Below are positions 58,211 through 64,000 of a stretch of DNA of 64,000 nucleotides, piece after piece (the stretch's first letter is position 1; the number at the start of each line of letters is the position of its first letter). Location of the stretch: contig QVOM02000102.1 in NCBI GenBank assembly GCA_003586115.2, forward strand, positions 2,054,278 through 2,118,277, read 5' to 3'. The DNA comes from Salvator merianae (Eukaryota; Chordata; Lepidosauria; Squamata; Teiidae). The notes beneath the pieces are model-generated. The model searched no databases and had not been told where the DNA came from. It saw only the letters and a list, made by a program, of their open reading frames with translations. Both the position numbers and the translations under genes were made by a program.

Positions 58211-61200
58211 ATTATTCCTACTTATTGTGACTTGTGAAGCTGAAGTGACAGCTTTGAATCATGAATCACTCTATGGGGGGGGGGGTCACCTCTCCTAGGA
58301 TTGAATGACCACCTAAATGCAATAACACCAAGACACAGAGCCTTCAGATTCAGGATTGTTTATTTTGGGGTTTGAGTCAACTCACTACAGCATGGAAACT
58401 TCCTACTTTAAAGAGAGAAAGAATTGAGGTGAGTGTGCTGTTACCAGATGGAAATGTAGTTAAAAGAGAAGAAACTGAAAATATTGCTATTAGTATCTGT
58501 TCATTTTGCTCTTAAAAGCCAGTCTTCCATCAAACAGTTGGAGAACATTTAAGCAAGGAATAGCACAGCAACACAAAAATGAACCAGAGTGAGGCTATGT
58601 AGAAAATATGTGTGAGTTTTCAATCCTGGTGACTGGTTATCTGACACCATCTGGTGTTGCTTGGATTCATAAATCACTCTTCTTCCCAGGGTATGGAGGC
58701 AAGAAAGTTATCAGTGGTGGCTAGGACTTTTTAAAGATAGAAGTGTGTGTGCATGAAATTGAACACATTCAGTATGGGATTTTCAAACCATTGGACATGG
58801 TAGGAATTGCAGTGGAAATAGGGAGAAGCTGACATCAGGATGAAGCGTATTGGTCCTGAGGGGCAATCAGTTATTGGTGCTGACTTGTTTCTTGGTCTTT
58901 CTGAAACTTGTAACCTAGAAATAGTTTCCAAAAAGATCATTCTTCAAAGTGAAATGTGGGTTTTTGGGTTTGATGTCTAGTCAGTTACCTTGTAGAGAAA
59001 TTTCATATCAGTCTAACCAAGGTTAGCTTTTTCCCTATTACTCTAACAGGACTGTAAAAGGAATAAATTGGTTTTAGGGGAATTAGATATTTCCTGTTAT
59101 ACCAGCAAGAACATAAGACTAAATAGGTTGGACAACAAACTGGCAATCAGAAGACAGAATGCAATTGACTGATGTGTGTTCTTAGGGATAAGGGCAAAGG
59201 AAGGATCTCTGAGGCAGAGATAATACAAATATAACAATATTTATTAAAAACCAAGCAGAAAAATAAAAAGACACTTTTATTCTAAGATTTCAGGACCAGC
59301 AATAGAAATCAATAGGTTTTGTCTCGATGTAGCAATACAGACAGGGAAAAGAATAGTGTAAGTTCATTTACATGTCAGTCAGGATTATAACAAAGCAAAA
59401 TTGTAGTAAACAAGCTAGAGGTGCTAATTAGGTTATGTAGCTGAATGCACCTCAAGTGCTTCTGGTTAGCTCAAAACTGACAGGAAAACACTTTTAAACT
59501 GAGCAAAGAGATTCTCTCTGTACATGACTTACAAGTTCTGAAATGGGAAATAGCTCATTATTTTGTAGCATGTGCTCTATAGTTAATTGAACCAAGAAGA
59601 CAGTGAACAGTAAAGGCATTGGCAATGCTTCTGTGTGGAGCCATGTGTGTGAAACTAAAGTGTTCCTAATGTGGTTCTAATGTGGAGCAACAGAAGGTTT
59701 TTGTTTTTTTTCTCCTCACCATCCAAAGGCTTCTCTTCATAAAGTTTTCACCAGGCTATAAGGGAAAAAGTAGAGAGAGGAGAAGGTTCTTGCTTTCAGG
59801 CAGATCTCTGTATTATGTAGAGTCTAAGGCCCAGGTCCAAATGCATGGTAGACTTAGACTTGTGAGACTTAGAAGCCAAAAATAAAAACAAAACAGAAAC
59901 AGAGGATTTTCAAATGGAGCCAAGGAGGACACCACCACAGATCTATGGATTTATCCACAGTGCATGCCCAGGATGGTCAAGCCAACCCTCAGACTATGCA
60001 CCATGAATAGTGATCCTTGAGTCTGCAGCATAAATCCAACCTCAGAAACCTAACATCCAAAAAGAGTGTAGAAAGAGGGGAAATCCTCTTCTCAAGTTAA
60101 TTCAGTGAACAGAAAACTGCAAAGCAGCACAAAAACAGTCTTCTTGAGAAGCAGGACTTCTTGCTTATGTTCCAGCAGTGAGCAGGAGGCAAATGGGTGA
60201 AGGTGGCAACTCTTCTGATCTCTGGTCAAACACCAGACTTGGTGTGGGAGCAAGGGAAAGAATATGTTCAAGAGCCTGGAATTGATAAAAAGGAGCAGCT
60301 ACCACCAATAGTCTGTGATTTCAGCAAGAGAAGCAGAGTGGGATATATTCTTAGGTAAAAAAGCAATATAAAATGGCTTTATGTTTGGTATTGTTCATCT
60401 TCAACAGTTCAGCTCAGTCTAGGTGAGGGGAAAATCACCACCTGATAATGGAAAAAACTTGGGGATTTTATACCTTTTCTGGGGTTATGTTGGAAGAGAA
60501 GCACTAAGGGAATTGGTTGAAAAATGGATTAAAAGACTGCAAGTTTGATTGGCCAGAACTGAAATTCAAACTTATAGGGTGTTGGTTGTCTGAGAGTGGA
60601 CATTGTCATAGAAATCAACGGGACCAAAGAAAAATCAAGGCAAAGCTGCAGCTTTATTATTTACTAGTGCACTAGGGCAACCTTGCCATTAATAATAATA
60701 AATATAAATGGAGTTGCACTTTTTGGTTAACAAACAAAGCTTATATAGAGTAATACTAAATGAGCAAGTTATAATAGGTGTGGTTTGGGCATACATATTC
60801 ATACTGTTGACCAATTACATTCAAAAGTGTGAAGAAAGCGTAACATCATTACCTGTATTCAGTTGACCTTCAACATAACTGATAACAGGTTGGGCTACAC
60901 CAAAGAGCTTTCTCTACTATCTTATGTTTTCCATTTCCTAATACACTCCAACATTTCCTGCCAGTTTTAATGAACACATTGATTTACGATGGGACATTAT
61001 CAGCTATCCTGTATCTGCTGTGTATTAGTTGGTTCCTAGCCCAAGCTAACTAAACTTAGTTGTGCACATTCTACCTACTTTTTGCTCAAGCTGAAATGCA
61101 CTCTGTATATTGCTCCAGACTTCCATAATCCTCCTCACAATCCTCCATTTTTGCTTCACAACCCTCACAAAGTGAACTGGTTAGATGTCACATACACAGT

Positions 61201-61850
61201 TGCTGATTGCAAGGAAGGAAATATGCAAATAGAGGTGATGACAAACTAATCAGGATAACACAAACTAAGTTAAGACAATGCAAACATTTTAGTTAGTGCC
61301 TTAGGTATGAAACCAAGGTAGGCAAAATTAATGCGCTACTCAAGCAGCTGTCCAGTGGAGCTAAAAACAGAAACAAGGTGGCAAAGCTAGGCAAAAGCTA
61401 GTCTTAGAATAATCTCATATTGCTGTGCTTGCTACCTGAGGCTCTTCCTGATGACTTGCTCTTCCTGATGACTTGCAATCTTTGTTTTTTCTACTGAATT
61501 AAATCTGAAGTATCTAGAGAGATGGGGGTGCAGAAACCCATTTTTAAAATGACAGGTTTCTTTTAACTTTTCAAAATCTCTCTTCAGGAGCCTTCCATAG
61601 TGTTCTATGATCCAAACATAATACAGCCTTAAGTCTTGTACGTGTGTGTATGTGATCTGTACATATGCTCAAAAGCAATATCAGTAACAGGCCAAACCTG
61701 CTGAAATTTAGGCTGAAGAACTTTTATTTTCTGTTTCAACAAGAAAACAATGCCATCCTCACTCTTAAAAGAATGAATCAGAAGTTTTGAAAGCAGAATA
61801 AATATTCCTTTTAAACTGGAATTTTTCTTACTGGGTATAATAGAAAACAA
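58211..61850. other. Unclassified, possibly old LTR-type repeats
   Basis: No gene. Three stretches look like LTR or retroelement 3' regions on the minus strand, with TTTATT/TTTATTT runs after GC-containing segments: 58340-58375, 59230-59290 and 60645-60670. Positions 59145-59275 repeat the sequence at 545-690. I cannot define ends or duplications. Confidence 0.35.
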
Positions 61851-61858
61851 GTTTGAGG

Positions 61859-62820
61859 TAGGGATGTGCAGTAATTCATTTTCTGCTTTTTGTTTCACAA
61901 TGAAACAAAGCTGGCAAGCTTCATTTTCATGTGAAAAACCCATGAAGGAAAAATGCCAGCTTTGTTTTCGTTGCAAAAGTCTTCACAAAAAGGAAGAGGA
62001 AGTTAATTTAAATAAATGCCCAGGGGGATGGTGCAGCATTTTATGGCAGCACAGCACTTTATTATTATTATTATTGTCAGCAGCCACGATTTTATTTTAA
62101 AAATAATTTTATTCAGGGTGCATAAAACATACATTTAACTGAAAGGTAAAAAAAAATGGTGGCAGCTGACAATGAAAAAAAGTGCCATGTTGCCATAAAA
62201 TGCCTGCTACTGCCCATAAATGCCCACAAACACAATAAACACCAAGAAGCCTCCCCCATAGTGACCCTCCCTTCCCCTTACCTTGGCTTACCTTTTGCTT
62301 TAATTTCATTGTGGAGTGGAAAACAGGATTAAAGCAAATGGTAAACCAAGGTAAAAATCAAAGTCAGAGACCACACAGAGCACAAAACTCAAGTCTTCAA
62401 TCTGATGAACAGAAAGGTACCCGAGAAAGAGCCCCTGGTGTGTCTCCTTTTGCTTCCCCCACCCAATTTCACAAACAACAAATAGAATGCCTGTTTCCCT
62501 GGAATCAGGGAACCAAGGCACCCAATAGGCTAGTGCAGCAGTCACTCAAATACAGTGACCAATTGCTGAGCAGCCAATAAGAAATTCTACTTCCTCCAAG
62601 TTGGAAGAAGTAGAACATTTTATTGCAGCAAGCACAGGGGCAAAGAAGGATGACCATCAATGGCAAAGGTCATGAATTTAAATGAAAATAAAGGTAACCT
62701 TCACCATTCATGTTTGCAGTTAGTTTAGAAAAATGGTGTTTTCACATTTTGTACAAAAATGGCAAAAACATCATTTTCGTACAAAATATGAAGTTGACAA
62801 ATTCATTCGGCACATCCCTA
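61859..62820. mobile_element. Non-autonomous hAT related to the 9.6-kb element (962 bp)
   Basis: The termini are TAGGGATGTGCAG and GGCACATCCCTA, with the perfect 8-bp duplication GTTTGAGG at 61851-61858 and 62821-62828. Internal blocks at 62480-62590 (GCCTGTTTCCCTGGAATCA, GCAGTCACTCAAAT, GCCAATAAGAAAT) correspond to 9815-9945 in the large hAT (ACCTGTTTCCCTGGTAGCA, GAAGTCACTCAAAAT, GCCAATAAGAAAT). This looks like an internal-deletion derivative of that family. It has no hairpin array and no transposase. Confidence 0.9.
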
Positions 62821-62854
62821 GTTTGAGGGTGTTAATGTGTTATGTTAATTGAAT

Positions 62855-63230
62855 ATGCTCAGAAATGAAAAGGTGACAAAATACCAATGGTGGACAACTG
62901 ACTAGGCAAAATGATGACTTTGCCAAGATGGACAAATTGACTAATTTTTTGAGAAATAAAACAGTTGATAGGTTTTATAGAAACTGGAAACTCTTTATTG
63001 ACTTTCTGCAAGAACTGGAAAGCAGACTTTTGATTGCTGGATTTGAAGAATGTCAAGGAAAGAAGACAATCAGTGGAAGAAAAGAATGTAAAGTGATTAG
63101 GATGGGTGAGAAACATGAAATATAGAAGAACCTTTGAAAGGAGGAGGAAGTCAACCACAAATATCAGTGTATGAATATTTGAGTATAATGTAATTTTATA
63201 TGTTTCTAAATAAAAAATGAATAATTTTCA
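62855..63230 (+). mobile_element. L1 LINE 3' end
   Basis: A 65-codon ORF (62928-63125) encodes MDKLTNFLRNKTVDRFYRN followed by WKLFIDFLQELE, nearly identical to the C-terminus of the L1 ORF2 fragment at 22072-22515. It continues into a 3' UTR ending in AAATAAAAAATGAATAA. The copy is 5'-truncated. Confidence 0.85.
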
Positions 63231-64000
63231 TCTTAACAAAAGCTACAGAAATGGCACTGGCACTCTAAACGTTATAGCAGTACTTTAAGAATAAGGTTTT
63301 AGTGATGTGGCAATGATTTATCAACTCGAAAATGTTTTGAAGGATCATTAATGGAGTTCAATATGTTTGCTTGGAGACATAACACACATTGATACTAATT
63401 TTGTAGACCAGGCAAGTGAAAAGTAATTAGAGGAAAAGCATATCATTACAGCTTGGCAGATTTTGTTTTGTTCTCATGCAGTTTGAATGTTGTCTTCTAT
63501 TTCTTTTTCAAACAGAAAAGACAGTGCTTCAAGATTACAGTCATGATTTGGATGTCTGAATACCCCACCTTTTCCAATGGACAACTGTAGAGCTTTCGAT
63601 CCAGCTGCCGTTAAATTGACATAAATGCTGGGATCTCAATATATACACATTTTGCTGCATTCCTTTAAGAAGTTGGTGAAAGCAAATGCACATCTTTGGC
63701 TCAAGAACAATAATCAGATTACCTTTAATCTTTTGTTTTCTTTATTAATAACAAAGATTTATTCTTCTTAAGCTTTCTAAACCAAAGTCAAAGATCATCT
63801 GAAAGCATTAATCCTTCTTTGTAACCTATTTCTTTTTTTTTAAAAAAAGAAACAACCCCCCTCCAAAAACCCCCCAACAGAACCCTTGGGGACACTAAAG
63901 CAAAATTTTCAAGTACATAAAAAAGAAATATAGGAGAGTGAAGGATGCATATTAGTCCTGCCAAGCTACAAGTGAAAGAAAGACATTTCCTGCCAACTTT
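63231..64000. other. Mostly featureless; one weak exon candidate
   Basis: The only candidate is at 63516-63559. A pyrimidine-rich tract ending CAAACAG (acceptor AG at 63514-63515) is followed by a short open segment, KTVLQDYSHDLDV, and TGA at 63557-63559. It could be the terminal coding exon of a host gene, but it is short, has no recognisable homologue to me, and could be chance. Confidence 0.2.

Overview
This window looks like intergenic, transposon-dense chromosomal DNA from a vertebrate. The most likely source is a squamate reptile such as a gecko or another lizard. The grounds are an AT-rich background, L2-type and CR1-type LINE fragments, squamate-style L1 3' ends, a tRNA-derived SINE whose tail resembles squamate SINEs, and many hAT and other terminal-inverted-repeat (TIR) transposons. 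The species assignment is inference. I see no convincing host gene. There is one weak candidate terminal exon near 63.5 kb. Almost all ORFs longer than about 60 codons are either noise or fall inside repeats.

The main feature is at 871-10484: a 9.6-kb hAT-type DNA transposon. Its ends are related inverted repeats and it is flanked by a perfect 8-bp target-site duplication (ATGTGGTG). It holds two convergent gene-like units. On the minus strand (about 8951-7322) is a decayed hAT transposase with a recognisable catalytic core and C-terminal dimerisation domain. On the plus strand (about 2721-5090) is a multi-exon gene for a Myb/SANT-like (trihelix) DNA-binding protein. Six consecutive exons of that gene have consensus splice sites, join in a single frame, and end in a stop codon and an AATAAA signal. 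A transposase plus a Myb-like partner is the known layout of PIF/Harbinger transposons, and I do not know it as a hAT layout. Later insertions inside this element include a solo LTR (1989-2517) and probably a 5S-rRNA-derived sequence (about 5160-5275).

Three short non-autonomous elements (16559-17428, 51083-52078, 61859-62820) share the TAGGGATGTGC-type termini and each has a perfect 8-bp duplication. Two of them carry tandem arrays of long hairpins. A separate hAT-like element (24707-26046, TIR CAGTGGCGTAGC) is filled by a GC-rich 33-bp minisatellite.

A second abundant family has GGGCCTGTTCGCAC-type ends and 3-bp target duplications of varied sequence. It occurs at 20714-22627, 28935-29665, 30644-31068, 31592-34336, 42030-42716 and 43653-44385, with older fragments elsewhere. 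Two copies contain palindromes of roughly 600-650 bp, and the best-preserved copies have a conserved hairpin near one end. L1 copies have inserted into two of them. A third small TIR family (GGCCCTTTCTGCAC ends) is at 14164-14383 and 43600-44515; the latter is split by a nested element.

The rest is LINE fragments (L2 at 17.8-18.4, 53.7-56.9 kb and several 3' tails; CR1 at 19.9 kb; L1 at 50.6 and 62.9 kb), a second solo LTR with a 5-bp duplication (57128-57762), a SINE at 58.0 kb, microsatellites, and AT-rich sequence in which I recognise nothing.
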